A stretch of DNA of 64,000 nucleotides, taken from contig NZ_CANMNK010000008.1 of the NCBI RefSeq assembly GCF_947499265.1, positions 62,001 to 126,000 of the forward strand, in the 5' to 3' direction. Shown here in pieces: positions 1 through 8,819 of the stretch. The notes beneath the pieces were generated by a model. The model did not search any database, was not told where the DNA came from, and saw only the letters and a program-made list of their open reading frames with translations. The position numbers and the translations under genes were made by a program. This stretch comes from an uncultured Roseobacter sp. (GTDB lineage Bacteria; Pseudomonadota; Alphaproteobacteria; Rhodobacterales; Rhodobacteraceae). Positions within the stretch are counted from its first letter, which is position 1. The number at the start of each line of letters is the position of its first letter.

Positions 1-1317
1 GATCAGTTCACCTTCAAGCTGCTCCACACGTTCCTGCATGTTGCGCAACCCAAGCCCGCCGCCATGGCCGACGGTGTCATCAGGCATGCCGCGACCGTTG
101 TCTTCGATCCGCAGGGTCGCCCCTTTCTTGTGGCCCCGCAGGTCGATACGCACGTGACTGGCCTGGGCGTGGCGTTCGATATTGGTGAGCGCTTCCTGCG
201 CGATGCGGTAGAGCGCGATCTTGGCCTCGCCATCCAGCCGGTTGCGGAAGACAACCGTGTCAAATTCCGTGGTCATGCCGGTGCGCTCGCTGAAATCATC
301 GGTGAGGGCCTTGACCGCGGGGCCAAGCCCCAGGTCGTCCAGAACACCGGGGCGCAGATCTCGGCTGATGCGGCGCACCTCGGAAATGGCCTCGCCCAGG
401 GTTTCGATGCCCTTGGCCAAGGGCGCCGCGGCCGTCGGATCGCCACGGTCGAGCTTGCGCCGGGCGGTGTCGAGTGCATAGCGCACGCCCACCAGCAGCT
501 GGCTGATGCCATCGTGCAATTCGCGCGCGACGCGGCCGCGTTCCTCTTCCTGGGCGTCCAGCACCCGTTGGGTGAGTTTCTTCAGTTTCGCATCGGCCAG
601 GCGACGCTCGCGAATGTTCAGCACCATGCCGGTCAGGAAAACCGCCAGCAGGGCGGCCAGAGTGATCATCCCGATATAGAAAAACGTCTGCTGGACCCGC
701 TCTTCGACATCTGCGCGCGCAGAGGCGACGGTGGCCAGCACGTCATCGATGAACACGCCTGTGCCCACGGCCCACCGCCAGCTTGGAAAGCTGGTGACAT
801 AGGTGATCATCCGCGCCTCTTCCCCGGTGGAGGGTTTCGGCCAGAGGTAGCTGTGATAGCCCGCGCCCGATCGGGCAATGCGGATGATCTCATCGGTGAT
901 GGGGGTGCCTTCGCTGTCGGCAAGGCCGGTCCAGTTGCGGTTGATCATCTCGGTCTGGCGCGGGCTGACAAGATTGGTGCCATCATAGTCGTAGACAAAG
1001 AAGAACCCTTCGGTCCCATAAATCATGGCCGACAGGATCTGCGCCACTTGATCGCGGGCGTCCTGATCGTCGGGCGCGGCATTGCCATAGATGAAGTAGA
1101 ACCCGTTGCGCGCCTGCGTGACGTAATTGGCCAGTTCCACCTTCTTGGCTTCCAGCAGCTGTGTCTCCAGCGCCTTGATCTCGCGTTCGGCCAGCATGCG
1201 CGACTGATAGGCCACCAGAACGGCAATCGCAGCCACCGCCGCGATCAGCGGAACCGTGGCCACCAGCGACAGCTTTTGCGCGTAACTGGGCCGAAAAAAT
1301 GCGCCAAACCGTTTCAT
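1..1317 (-). CDS. Cache-domain sensor histidine kinase, NarL/HisKA_3 type (3' end cut by window)
   Basis: This is an inner-membrane sensor kinase whose last residues lie beyond base 1; 439 codons are present. The start at 1317 (MKRFGAFFRP) gives a first membrane segment at about residues 14-37, a periplasmic Cache-type sensor to about 205, and a second membrane segment at about 211-235. A dimerisation/phosphoacceptor helix follows with RELHDGISQLL, in which His268 is the likely phosphorylation site. An ATPase domain comes next (ALTNIERHA as N box, EDNGRGMP, GGGLGLRNMQER). The HDG motif is typical of NarL/UhpB-type kinases that pair with LuxR-type response regulators, so the partner probably lies just off the left edge. 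The gene diverges from dctP and may sense the substrate of that TRAP transporter; this is inferred from position only. Confidence 0.9.
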   Translation of the reverse strand, partial: MKRFGAFFRPSYAQKLSLVATVPLIAAVAAIAVLVAYQSRMLAEREIKALETQLLEAKKVELANYVTQARNGFYFIYGNAAPDDQDARDQVAQILSAMIYGTEGFFFVYDYDGTNLVSPRQTEMINRNWTGLADSEGTPITDEIIRIARSGAGYHSYLWPKPSTGEEARMITYVTSFPSWRWAVGTGVFIDDVLATVASARADVEERVQQTFFYIGMITLAALLAVFLTGMVLNIRERRLADAKLKKLTQRVLDAQEEERGRVARELHDGISQLLVGVRYALDTARRKLDRGDPTAAAPLAKGIETLGEAISEVRRISRDLRPGVLDDLGLGPAVKALTDDFSERTGMTTEFDTVVFRNRLDGEAKIALYRIAQEALTNIERHAQASHVRIDLRGHKKGATLRIEDNGRGMPDDTVGHGGGLGLRNMQERVEQLEGELI

Positions 1318-1568
1318 GACAGTCTGATTACGTTGAAATCAGGGCGAATCAAAGTCTGATCCCGCGACACGCGCGCGGCGAATCCGACCCCGCGCAGTGT
1401 TTCAGCGCGAAAACCGGCCAAAAAATATGACCAAAATGGCGTAAATGCCGCTCATCTACGCAGTACTAGGTATTTTCATTGGAGCGCGCATCGCTAGTGT
1501 GGCCACACTCGAAACGACCTGCGCGTGATCCATACGACGTGGGCGTCATATTTGGGAGGAGTAACTAA
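1318..1568. promoter_or_regulatory. Divergent promoter region with a perfect 14-bp palindrome
   Basis: This 251-base gap separates the kinase from dctP. It contains the perfect palindrome AGTGTGGCCACACT at 1496-1509, about 60 bases before the dctP start, and a TACTAGGTA element at 1464-1472. A strong ribosome binding site (GGGAGGAG, 1554-1561) precedes dctP. The palindrome is a plausible operator for the LuxR-type partner of the divergent kinase, but the binding protein is unknown. Confidence 0.5.
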
Positions 1569-2657
1569 ATGGATCGTCGTTCATTCCTGAAGACATCTGC
1601 ACTGGGCGGTTCCGCCGCCGCCGCCACAACGCTGGCAGCACCCGCATACGCACAAGGCAATCGCGCCCTGACCATGGTCACATCCTGGCCCCGTGGTTTC
1701 GCGGTTCTTGATGACGCGGCTACATATTTCGAAGAAATGGTTGGCGCCATGTCCGATGGCACGCTGACCATCGACAAAAAAGCCCCCGGTGAGCTGGTTG
1801 GCGCCTTTGAGGTCTTTGACGCGGTATCCTCCGGTCAGGCCGACCTTTATCACTCCGCTGACTACTACTTCATCGGTCAGCACCCGGGCTATGCCTATTT
1901 CACCGCTGTTCCCTTTGGCGGCACCGCGCAGGAAGTGACCAACTGGTACCACCACGGCGGCGGCCATGAGCTGCACAACGAGCTGGGCGAAATCTTCAAC
2001 CTGAAATCCTTCATTGCAGGCAACTCCGGCTCGCAATCCGGTGGCTGGTTCCGCAATGAGATCAACTCCGCGGACGATTTCAACGGTCTGAAGTTCCGGA
2101 TGCCGGGTCTTGGCGGCAAGGTTCTGGGTGAACTCGGTGCCTCTGTGCAAAACATCCCCGGTGGTGAGCTTTACCAAGCGCTGTCGTCCGGTGCTCTGGA
2201 CGGTCTGGAATGGGTTGGTCCCTTCGCGGACGAACGCGCCGGTTTCCAGGAAGTGGCGAAGGTTTACTACACGGCGGGCTTCCACGAGCCGGGCTCCGCG
2301 CTGGCCTGTGGCGTCAACCTCGACGTCTACAATGACCTGTCGCCCGCGCATCAGGCGATCATCGCCAACGCGGCGATGGCCACCACGCACACCCAGCTGG
2401 CCGAAACACTGGCCAACAACGGTGCCGCGCTGGCGCGCCTGCAGGCACAGGGCGTGAAAACGCTGCAATTCCCGGATGATGTCTGGGATGCCTTCGGTGC
2501 AGCGTCCAAGAAGGTCATGGACGAGAATATGAACGATGAGCTCTTTGCCAAGATCCGCGCGTCCTTCGAGGAATCACTGGCACAAAGCTCTGACTGGCTG
2601 CTGAAATCGGACGGTTTCTACGTGGCACAGCGTAACCGCGTTCTGGCCAACGGCTAA
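1569..2657 (+). CDS. TRAP transporter substrate-binding protein (DctP/TakP-FcbT1 type)
   Basis: This is the periplasmic solute receptor of a TRAP transporter, 362 aa. It has a twin-arginine signal peptide (DRRSFLKTS at 2-10, probable cleavage after AYA at residue 28), so it is probably exported folded. TRAP-receptor motifs GGWFRNEI (around 158-165) and FRMPG (around 176) include the conserved arginine that pairs with a substrate carboxylate. The sequence resembles the TakP/FcbT1 branch, which binds 2-oxo acids, aromatic acids and similar organic acids; the actual ligand cannot be told from sequence. It is the first gene of dctP-dctQ-dctM. A stem-loop after it probably allows more receptor than membrane subunits to be made. 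Confidence 0.93.
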   Translation: MDRRSFLKTSALGGSAAAATTLAAPAYAQGNRALTMVTSWPRGFAVLDDAATYFEEMVGAMSDGTLTIDKKAPGELVGAFEVFDAVSSGQADLYHSADYYFIGQHPGYAYFTAVPFGGTAQEVTNWYHHGGGHELHNELGEIFNLKSFIAGNSGSQSGGWFRNEINSADDFNGLKFRMPGLGGKVLGELGASVQNIPGGELYQALSSGALDGLEWVGPFADERAGFQEVAKVYYTAGFHEPGSALACGVNLDVYNDLSPAHQAIIANAAMATTHTQLAETLANNGAALARLQAQGVKTLQFPDDVWDAFGAASKKVMDENMNDELFAKIRASFEESLAQSSDWLLKSDGFYVAQRNRVLANG

Positions 2658-2674
2658 ACGCCTTACGAAGCTTC

Positions 2675-2708
2675 ATGAGGGGCCGTTCATGGGTGAATGG
2701 CCTCTCAT
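2675..2708 (+). terminator. dctP-dctQ intercistronic stem-loop
   Basis: Bases 2675-2689 pair with 2694-2708 in a 15-bp stem containing two G-U pairs, closed by the loop TGGG. No T-run follows, so it is better read as an attenuator or 3'-end stabiliser than as a full terminator. A comparable stem-loop between dctP and dctQ is known in Rhodobacter-type TRAP operons, where it favours the binding protein. Confidence 0.7.
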
Positions 2709-2785
2709 ATGAGGAAGAATTCCAACGACCGGACACGGACGACACCTTGGAGCGCTAAAATGCGTACCCCAAGGGAGGGGGACAT

Positions 2786-3718
2786 ATGGAAAATGACGTA
2801 GACGCAGCAGGCGGTTCGCTATCTGTCATCTTTGACGGGATATTGTGGTTTTTCACGAATATCGGCTTGGCGGTTTACAACTTTTTCTACGCGGTCTCGC
2901 ATCCCTCCCTCTGGCTGGACTGGTCTGACAAAGAAGCGATCATGCGCTTTGTCTACTACGGCGGTTCGGTGGAATTCTTTTTCGTGGTTTTCACCGCCTT
3001 CCTGATCATGTTTGCGGTCGGCCTTTGGCGGAACGACATCATGTGGGGCTACGTCCGCGTGCTCGAAGGTTTCGCCAATACGGTGGGCCGCTTCTTTGCC
3101 TGGGCGGGCCTCTTGATGGTCTTGCAACAGATCATCATCGTCTTCATGCAGCGGATCTTCACCCGGCCCGATATTTCCTTTGGCTTCGGCATTCCGCTGC
3201 GCTTCGACATCAGCTGGTTTGCCGAAGAACTCAAGCTCTACAACGCCTTGGTTGTCTGTCTCTGCATGGCCTACACCTTCGTGCAGGGCGGCCATGTGCG
3301 GGTCGATCTGATCTATTCCGCGGTCAAATTCCGCACCAAGAAGGTGATCGACATGTTCGGCGCCATCTTCTTCATGATGCCGGTTGCGGTACTGATCTGG
3401 ATGTACGGCTGGTTCTTCATGTGGCGGCACCTGATCGTGCCCAAACCCTCCGCTTCCGACACGCTGGACCGGTTGGTGTTGAAATCCCGGGCGCTGCGCT
3501 GGAACGTGGAAACCATCGGTTTTAGCCCCAACGGGTTCAACGGCTATTTCCTGTTCAAGATCCTGCTCTGCGCCTTCACGGCGATGCTCTTCCTGCAGGC
3601 GATGGCCATGTTCTACCGCTCCTATCTGGAGTGGAAAGAAGGGCCCGAGAGTGAAGGGAAGTATCTGGACCGTGACAGCCTTGGTGACGGTGAAGAAGCC
3701 TATGAGGGCACACACTAA
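2786..3718 (+). CDS. TRAP transporter small permease DctQ, enlarged
   Basis: This is the small integral-membrane subunit of the TRAP system, 310 aa against roughly 160-200 for ordinary DctQ. The family signature is in the middle (TFVQGGHVRVDLIY, about residues 164-177), with helices on both sides. The extra length comes from an N-terminal extension of about 80 residues that includes membrane helices, a loop before the last helix (about 215-250), and an acidic soluble tail. The start at 2786 is preceded by a good ribosome binding site (AAGGGAGGGGG). Both it and the next gene are oversized, so their insertions may pack against each other. The product should act with dctP and dctM in sodium-driven organic-acid uptake. 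Confidence 0.88.
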   Translation: MENDVDAAGGSLSVIFDGILWFFTNIGLAVYNFFYAVSHPSLWLDWSDKEAIMRFVYYGGSVEFFFVVFTAFLIMFAVGLWRNDIMWGYVRVLEGFANTVGRFFAWAGLLMVLQQIIIVFMQRIFTRPDISFGFGIPLRFDISWFAEELKLYNALVVCLCMAYTFVQGGHVRVDLIYSAVKFRTKKVIDMFGAIFFMMPVAVLIWMYGWFFMWRHLIVPKPSASDTLDRLVLKSRALRWNVETIGFSPNGFNGYFLFKILLCAFTAMLFLQAMAMFYRSYLEWKEGPESEGKYLDRDSLGDGEEAYEGTH

Positions 3719-3760
3719 TAAGACGCAGCGGAGCACGCAGCGCATGAGGGGACTAAGCCC

Positions 3761-6115
3761 ATGTTTTTCGGTCTAGACGGCGTAGAAGTTGGCCTGATCA
3801 TCGTTTTCATCTGCCTTTTTGGCGGTATTCTGTCCGGCTTTCCGGTGGCTTTCGCCATCGCCGGGGCAGGGATCATCTCCTTCGGGATCATCGCCGCCCT
3901 CGACAGTGCGGGGTTGCTGATCCACCAGGCCATTGACACCGGCAGCGCGGTCTACCGCGATCTGGTGAATTCTGGCGTCAAGGCCGATACGATATCGGTC
4001 TTCCGATACCCCGATTTGCCGCGGATCGAAGAGCCCGTTTTCCCCAGAGGTTGGGAAGTTGCCCTGGACCGCAACGTCTCCTTTGTTGTGAACCGGATGA
4101 ACGAACGGGTGCTGGCGGGCCAGTCCATCGAGACCCTGCTGGCGGTGCTGATGTTCGTGCTGATGGGCATCACGCTGGAACGTTCCAAGATCGCCAACGA
4201 TCTGCTTACCACGATGGCGCGCGTCTTTGGCCCGCTGCCCGGCGGTCTGGCCGTCTCCATCGTTGTTGTGGGCGCGTTTCTTGCCGCCTCCACCGGGATC
4301 GTCGGCGCGACCGTGGTGACCATGGGCCTGCTGGCGCTGCCGACCATGTTGCGCAATGGCTATTCACCGGAGCTGTCGACCGGGGTCATCGCGGCCTCGG
4401 GAACGCTGGGGCAGATTATTCCGCCCTCCATCGTGATCGTTCTGCTGGGCACGCTTGCGGGCGACCTCTATTCCGCCGCGCAGGAAAAACGCGCGGTGAC
4501 GCAGGGCTGTACCGACGCGCTGACCTATCTGGGCGAGCCTGCGGTTCTGTCGGTGGGGACGCTCTTTCAGGCCGCCCTTTTGCCGGGCATCATGCTGGCG
4601 CTGCTCTATGCGCTTTACGCCTTTGGCTTTGCGCTGCTGAATCCGGACAAGGCGCCCGCGGTGCCGATGGGCAGCACCAATGCCGAACCCGTCACCCGCA
4701 ATGAAGCGTTCACATGGTTCCTAGGCGCGCCTTTGGCGATCATCGTCGGCGCGGTGCTGCTGGGCAATCTCGGCGTCATCGGGGATCAGTCCACCAACGT
4801 GTCGCGCTACTCCGATATTGGCGAGGGCGCCGCGCTGCGCACCAACGTGAGTGCGGAATGTCAGGCCTCGATGATTGAGCTCCACGGGCAATCCGCCTGG
4901 GACGCAGCGGTGGCGCAGCAGACGGCCATCAATGACGCTGGCGGCATCCAGCAATCCGAACGCCTGAGCGAGGAAGAACTGGCGCAGGCCAGGGCGGACA
5001 AGATCGCGAATGCGGCCCCAATCGGAACAGGGATCGCCATCATTCTGGTGCTGACATCGCTGTTCCTGACCACGGCGCGGGGCGTGTCGCCCTCCAGCCC
5101 GGCGCAGCCCTTGCTGATCGGGGCCGTCGGGGCGGTGTTGATGATCCTTGTCGATATCATCCTCATCGGCCCGGCCACATCATCCGGGGCCATGGTTGCC
5201 CTGATGGCGCTGCCCTTCGCGGCGCTGATGTATGGTGTGGTGCATGCCACGAAGATCTGCGCCACGAATGAGCTGATCCGCGTGGTCTTTCCACCGCTGG
5301 TGCTGATCGTCGCGGTGCTGGGCTCGATCCTTGGCGGGATCACCAACCCGACTCCTGCCGCCGCGCTCGGGGCCGGTGGGGCGATCATGCTTGCAGCCTA
5401 CCGCAAACTGAAAGATCAGGACCGCTCCCCCAAGGTGATCATCTGGTCGACGCTGGCGATCATCGTCTGCATCCTGGTGGGCATCAACTTCGACCTGCGC
5501 ATCAACACCGGTGCGGTCGGCTTCCAAAGCTGGTTTGCCTTCTTTGTCGCCTATGCCGCGTACCTCTACGCGCTCTTTGGTCTGATCTTCTCCTGCTGGA
5601 TCCTCTATACCTCCGGCGTGCTGAGCCCGGTGGTGCGGGAAACGGCGAAGGTGACCAGCATGGTCTTCACCATCCTGATCGGATCGCAACTGCTGAACCT
5701 GGTGGTGATCTCCTTTGGCGGTGAACACTACATCCAGCAGTTCCTGAAATCTTTCGACAATGAATTCACCGTCTTCTTGATCGTGATGCTGGTACTCTTC
5801 GTGCTGGGCTTCGTGCTCGATTTCCTGGAAATCATCTACATCGTCATCCCGATTGTGGGGCCGGTCATCTACGGCGGCACCTTTGACCCCAAATGGGTCA
5901 CCATCATGATCGCCGTGAACCTGCAGACGTCCTTCCTGACGCCGCCCTTTGGCTTTGCACTCTTCTACTTGCGCGGGGTTGCGCCGCGAGAAGTGACCAC
6001 CGGCCATATCTACCGCGGGATCATCCCCTTCGTGCTGATCCAGGTGGCGGGGCTGGCCCTCCTATGGACCTTCCCGAGCATTGTGACGATCGTCCCGGAT
6101 CTGATCCCGAACTAA
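3761..6115 (+). CDS. TRAP transporter large permease DctM, enlarged (784 aa)
   Basis: This is the channel-forming large TRAP subunit. Ordinary DctM proteins are about 425-450 aa; this one has 784. Family landmarks are in order: two N-terminal helices, GTLGQIIPPS at about 212-222, GGITNPTPAAALG at about 525-537, and C-terminal helices ending near NLQTSFLTPPFGFALF. Extra sequence sits at about 45-100 (soluble), at 235-262 (cysteine-containing) and at about 335-520, where a cysteine-containing soluble loop is followed by roughly four additional helices. This matches the large-permease branch that pairs with FcbT/TakP-like receptors. It ends 24 bases before a strong terminator, so it closes the operon. 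Confidence 0.9.
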   Translation: MFFGLDGVEVGLIIVFICLFGGILSGFPVAFAIAGAGIISFGIIAALDSAGLLIHQAIDTGSAVYRDLVNSGVKADTISVFRYPDLPRIEEPVFPRGWEVALDRNVSFVVNRMNERVLAGQSIETLLAVLMFVLMGITLERSKIANDLLTTMARVFGPLPGGLAVSIVVVGAFLAASTGIVGATVVTMGLLALPTMLRNGYSPELSTGVIAASGTLGQIIPPSIVIVLLGTLAGDLYSAAQEKRAVTQGCTDALTYLGEPAVLSVGTLFQAALLPGIMLALLYALYAFGFALLNPDKAPAVPMGSTNAEPVTRNEAFTWFLGAPLAIIVGAVLLGNLGVIGDQSTNVSRYSDIGEGAALRTNVSAECQASMIELHGQSAWDAAVAQQTAINDAGGIQQSERLSEEELAQARADKIANAAPIGTGIAIILVLTSLFLTTARGVSPSSPAQPLLIGAVGAVLMILVDIILIGPATSSGAMVALMALPFAALMYGVVHATKICATNELIRVVFPPLVLIVAVLGSILGGITNPTPAAALGAGGAIMLAAYRKLKDQDRSPKVIIWSTLAIIVCILVGINFDLRINTGAVGFQSWFAFFVAYAAYLYALFGLIFSCWILYTSGVLSPVVRETAKVTSMVFTILIGSQLLNLVVISFGGEHYIQQFLKSFDNEFTVFLIVMLVLFVLGFVLDFLEIIYIVIPIVGPVIYGGTFDPKWVTIMIAVNLQTSFLTPPFGFALFYLRGVAPREVTTGHIYRGIIPFVLIQVAGLALLWTFPSIVTIVPDLIPN

Positions 6116-6138
6116 TCTGATATGTCGATACATGAAGG

Positions 6139-6165
6139 AAAAAGGGGGCCGCGTGCCCCCTTTTT
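6139..6165 (+). terminator. Rho-independent terminator of the TRAP operon
   Basis: A perfect 11-bp stem (6139-6149 with 6155-6165) carries a 5-base loop (CGCGT) and a T5 3' arm. The A-rich 5' arm makes it bidirectional, so it could also stop the converging GFA-family gene. Confidence 0.88.
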
Positions 6166-6227
6166 CGCGGTTGACCATCGGCAGCCCGGATCAGCAAGCA
6201 ACAGGGGCCATGTGAGAGAAGCGCGGT

Positions 6228-6620
6228 CTATTTTGCGCCCACGTCAATATGCCACCACTTGGGGCGTCCGCCCTTGTAGGAATGGGCCAGCGGCATCAGG
6301 TCTTTGCGGTTGGCCTTGTCAAAGGTGCCAACCAGCAACGCAACCACCGGGTCATCATCAATCGCGCCCAGAGTACTGCCACAGGTCGGGCAGAACGCGC
6401 GGCTGGAATAGTCTGAGGATCGATAGGTCGCGGGCAGGCCACCAGCGCCTGTCCAGGTCACGGCCTCCTTCGGAAATTCGACCCAGACCGCTGTGAGCGC
6501 GCCGCTGTGCCGCTGACAGATTTTGCACGAACAGGTATGGGGCTTCAGGGCCGGCGCCCGCGCCTCAAACCGAATGGCGCCGCAAAGGCATCCGCCAAGG
6601 TGAACTGTCGCTTTCGCCAT
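6228..6620 (-). CDS. GFA-family (CENP-V/glutathione-dependent formaldehyde-activating-like) protein
   Basis: This is a 130-aa zinc-binding Mss4-like fold protein. Zinc ligands are visible at Cys11 and Cys13 (GGCLCG), Cys30, Cys32 and Cys35 (CSCKIC) and Cys77 and Cys80 (FCPTCG), followed by the family's C-terminal aromatic stretch. The founding member was reported to speed formation of S-hydroxymethylglutathione, but most relatives have no proven reaction. The gene is on the same strand as bpt but 130 bases away, so co-transcription is uncertain. Family assignment is firm; the substrate is unknown. Confidence 0.88.
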   Translation of the reverse strand: MAKATVHLGGCLCGAIRFEARAPALKPHTCSCKICQRHSGALTAVWVEFPKEAVTWTGAGGLPATYRSSDYSSRAFCPTCGSTLGAIDDDPVVALLVGTFDKANRKDLMPLAHSYKGGRPKWWHIDVGAK

Positions 6621-6750
6621 ACCCCGTACCTCCTGACCTTTTCCAAACTATCAGAAAGACTGGCGAAACGGAGGGCAAAAGACATAGGCGCAATGGCGGG
6701 AAAACAGATTTGACGCCGGCGCCTAATTCATCGGCAAAGCGGGCACGCGT

Positions 6751-7569
6751 CTACTTGGTGGGACGTGTATCAGGCAGGTGAATGTTGGCCACCTGTTCGG
6801 CAATCGGATCGGTGGACAGCGGATGCGTATCCGCGCTGAAGTCATCGGGGCTTTTCATTTTCTGCCAGCTCCCGCCGACATAGACCTCAAGCCCGGAAAA
6901 CTTGGCCTTGTAGCCCATCTTCTGGCTGCCCGGGACCCAGTAACCCAGATAGACGTAAGGCAGGTCCGCTTCCTGTGCGATTTTGATGTGATCGAGGATC
7001 ATGTAGGTGCCCAGCGACCGTTTGGGGTCATCGGGCGCATAGAAGGAATAGACCATGCTCAGACCATCAGACAGGACATCCGTCAAGCTCACCCCAATCA
7101 GCGCGTTGCTGTTTCGGTCGGTGTATTCGACCACGCGGCTGCGGATGGGCGTCTCCTCGATCATTGCGGCGAATTCGAACACATCCATATCCGCCATGCC
7201 GCCCTCGGCGTGGCGACTGTCGAGATAGGTACGAAAAAGCTCGTATTGCTCCTCGGAGGCCCAGGGCGAAGTGGCCCGGCGATCCAGATCGTCATTGCGG
7301 TTCATCGTCCGGCGCTGGCTGCGCGAGGCGGTGAAGGCACTGACATCGATGCGGGCGCTGAGGCAGGCGGAACATTCCGCGCAAGAGGGCCGGTAGAGCA
7401 CATTCTGGGACCGGCGGAAGCCCTGTTGGGACAGGCTGTCGTTCAGCTTATCCGCGTTCTCGCCCTGCAACGCTGTAAACAGCTTACGCTCCATGCGCCC
7501 GTCCAAATAGGGGCACGGCTGAGGGGCAGTGACATAGAACTGCGGAGCGATGGGCAGCGTATGGCGCAT
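6751..7569 (-). CDS. bpt: Aspartate/glutamate leucyltransferase (Bpt)
   Basis: This 272-aa protein transfers an amino acid from aminoacyl-tRNA to the N terminus of proteins that begin with Asp or Glu, marking them for ClpS-ClpAP degradation (N-degron pathway). The N-terminal ATE domain shows the expected cysteine cluster ([14 protein letters not shown] near 18-31; [14 protein letters not shown] near 62-75). The C-terminal GNAT-like domain includes [16 protein letters not shown] around 207-222. Older annotation calls this family arginyltransferase; bacterial Bpt uses leucyl-tRNA, and that specificity is assumed here by family. It lies 77 bases downstream of the RDD gene on the same strand. Confidence 0.9.
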   Translation of the reverse strand: MRHTLPIAPQFYVTAPQPCPYLDGRMERKLFTALQGENADKLNDSLSQQGFRRSQNVLYRPSCAECSACLSARIDVSAFTASRSQRRTMNRNDDLDRRATSPWASEEQYELFRTYLDSRHAEGGMADMDVFEFAAMIEETPIRSRVVEYTDRNSNALIGVSLTDVLSDGLSMVYSFYAPDDPKRSLGTYMILDHIKIAQEADLPYVYLGYWVPGSQKMGYKAKFSGLEVYVGGSWQKMKSPDDFSADTHPLSTDPIAEQVANIHLPDTRPTK

Positions 7570-7646
7570 GAGATTCCAGCGGTTATCCGAAACAGGATAA
7601 CAAGACAGACGCCAGCCGCCAAGACGTAGTTTCCGCTGTGTTAACG

Positions 7647-8081
7647 CTAGCTTGCGCGACGGTTGACCATCACCGTACCGAGCACGTGATCGCTCAGGCC
7701 CTGGCCACGTTCCGTGACCGCCATCAGCACAATCGAAATCAGTTGCAAGGGGAAGAAAGCCCAGCTGACGGTGTAGCCAAAGGTATGGGCAAAAGCGCCA
7801 CCTGCGTCGAGCCGCGTCCCATCTGCCTGGCGCAATTCAATGGCAAAGAGGCGCATGCCCCAGGTCGCTGATCCATTCGCCAGCGTGATCATCCGATAGA
7901 CGAATCCAACGATCAGAAAGAGCAGGGGAAAGAAGAAAATACCGGTGAAAGCCGTGAACGGCAGGATCACAAGGCAGGCGAGGAAGGTCAAAACCGCGTC
8001 AATGCCCCAGGCGATCAGGCGCTTGAAGGGCACGTCCTTGTAAAAATCCGGTTGGCTGTGGGGGTCGGGCGTGGCGGTCAT
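7647..8081 (-). CDS. RDD-family membrane protein
   Basis: This is a 144-aa inner-membrane protein with the RDD layout: a first helix opening with RLIAWGIDA (about 21-29), a second near 45-65, the [10 protein letters not shown] motif around 72-81, and a C-terminal helix near 105-123. Some RDD proteins have been linked to ion exchange, but most have no known function. It lies upstream of bpt on the same strand and may share a transcript with it. Confidence 0.85.
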   Translation of the reverse strand: MTATPDPHSQPDFYKDVPFKRLIAWGIDAVLTFLACLVILPFTAFTGIFFFPLLFLIVGFVYRMITLANGSATWGMRLFAIELRQADGTRLDAGGAFAHTFGYTVSWAFFPLQLISIVLMAVTERGQGLSDHVLGTVMVNRRAS

Positions 8082-8139
8082 GATGATCTACTTTGGTGCA
8101 ATGGGTGACGTGCCGGGGACATTCCCCGGCACAGGTCTT

Positions 8140-8556
8140 TTAGGCCTCGGCGGTGCCGTTGTCTGCTTTTTCGGCGCGGTCGTTCATGAATTGGTCGAAC
8201 TCCGCTTTGTCTTTTGCCTCGCGCAGACGCTCCAAGAAGGCTTCGAACTGTTGCTGTTCGTCTTCCAGACGGCGCAGCGTGTCGGCCTTGTAGGCATCAA
8301 AGGCGCTGTTGCCGCTGGGGCGCATGGCGCTCATGCCGGTGCGCATCGAGGCGGATTTGCGGCTGCAGGATGTGAACATGCGTTTGCTCCAGATCATGTA
8401 AAAGAGAAGGGCGAGACCAATGGGCCAGAAGAAGACAAAGCCAAGGACCATCGCGGCAATCCACGCGCCCTTGCCTTTGGAATCGAGCCATTGTTCAGCG
8501 CGGGTGAACCACCCTGGTCGGCTGGTCAGGGGGCTGGTTTGTGTGACGGTCGTCAT
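8140..8556 (-). CDS. DUF2852 membrane protein
   Basis: This is a 138-aa protein of unknown function. One strongly hydrophobic segment (about residues 29-49, around VLGFVFFWPIGLALLFYMIW) anchors a C-terminal charged helix that looks like a coiled coil (LRRLEDEQQQFEAFLERLREA). I place the start at 8556 because an AAAGG site lies just upstream and the protein then begins MTTVTQT. The alternative start at 8619 would put coding sequence across the palindrome at 8603. Two copies of a palindrome upstream suggest tight regulation. Confidence 0.8.
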   Translation of the reverse strand: MTTVTQTSPLTSRPGWFTRAEQWLDSKGKGAWIAAMVLGFVFFWPIGLALLFYMIWSKRMFTSCSRKSASMRTGMSAMRPSGNSAFDAYKADTLRRLEDEQQQFEAFLERLREAKDKAEFDQFMNDRAEKADNGTAEA

Positions 8557-8602
8557 TGCTGTGCCTTTCAGTTTGGGTTTGCGGGGCCGGGGGTGTCCGG
8601 GT

Positions 8603-8680
8603 ATGTGAATGTCTTTCACATTGAATAGATTGGCACTTCTTGCCCAACTTGCAAGGCTTTATGTGAATGTTTTTTACATT
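8603..8680. promoter_or_regulatory. Two near-identical palindromes upstream of the DUF2852 gene
   Basis: ATGTGAATGTCTTTCACATT at 8603-8622 and ATGTGAATGTTTTTTACATT at 8661-8680 are 58 bases apart, centre to centre. Each is an inverted repeat (TGTGAA-N5-TTCACA; the second has one mismatch). The 263-base gap up to glnE is otherwise unremarkable. They look like paired operators for one regulator, which I cannot name. Confidence 0.6.
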
Positions 8681-8819
8681 AATCTTCTAAAGTGTTTTAA
8701 TTCAGAATGTTAGGCCGCTATGAACAGAAGCTGATTTAACCGCTGACGTGGGCGTTCTCACGGCCTGAGACCCTCCAACGCCCATTGACCTTGGGTATCC
8801 CAGGGGCGAGAACACTGCT

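Noticed and set aside
64-1359. Long plus-strand open frame of 431 codons
   Set aside because: It lies opposite the histidine kinase, whose catalytic motifs are unmistakable; the plus-strand translation has no recognisable domain.
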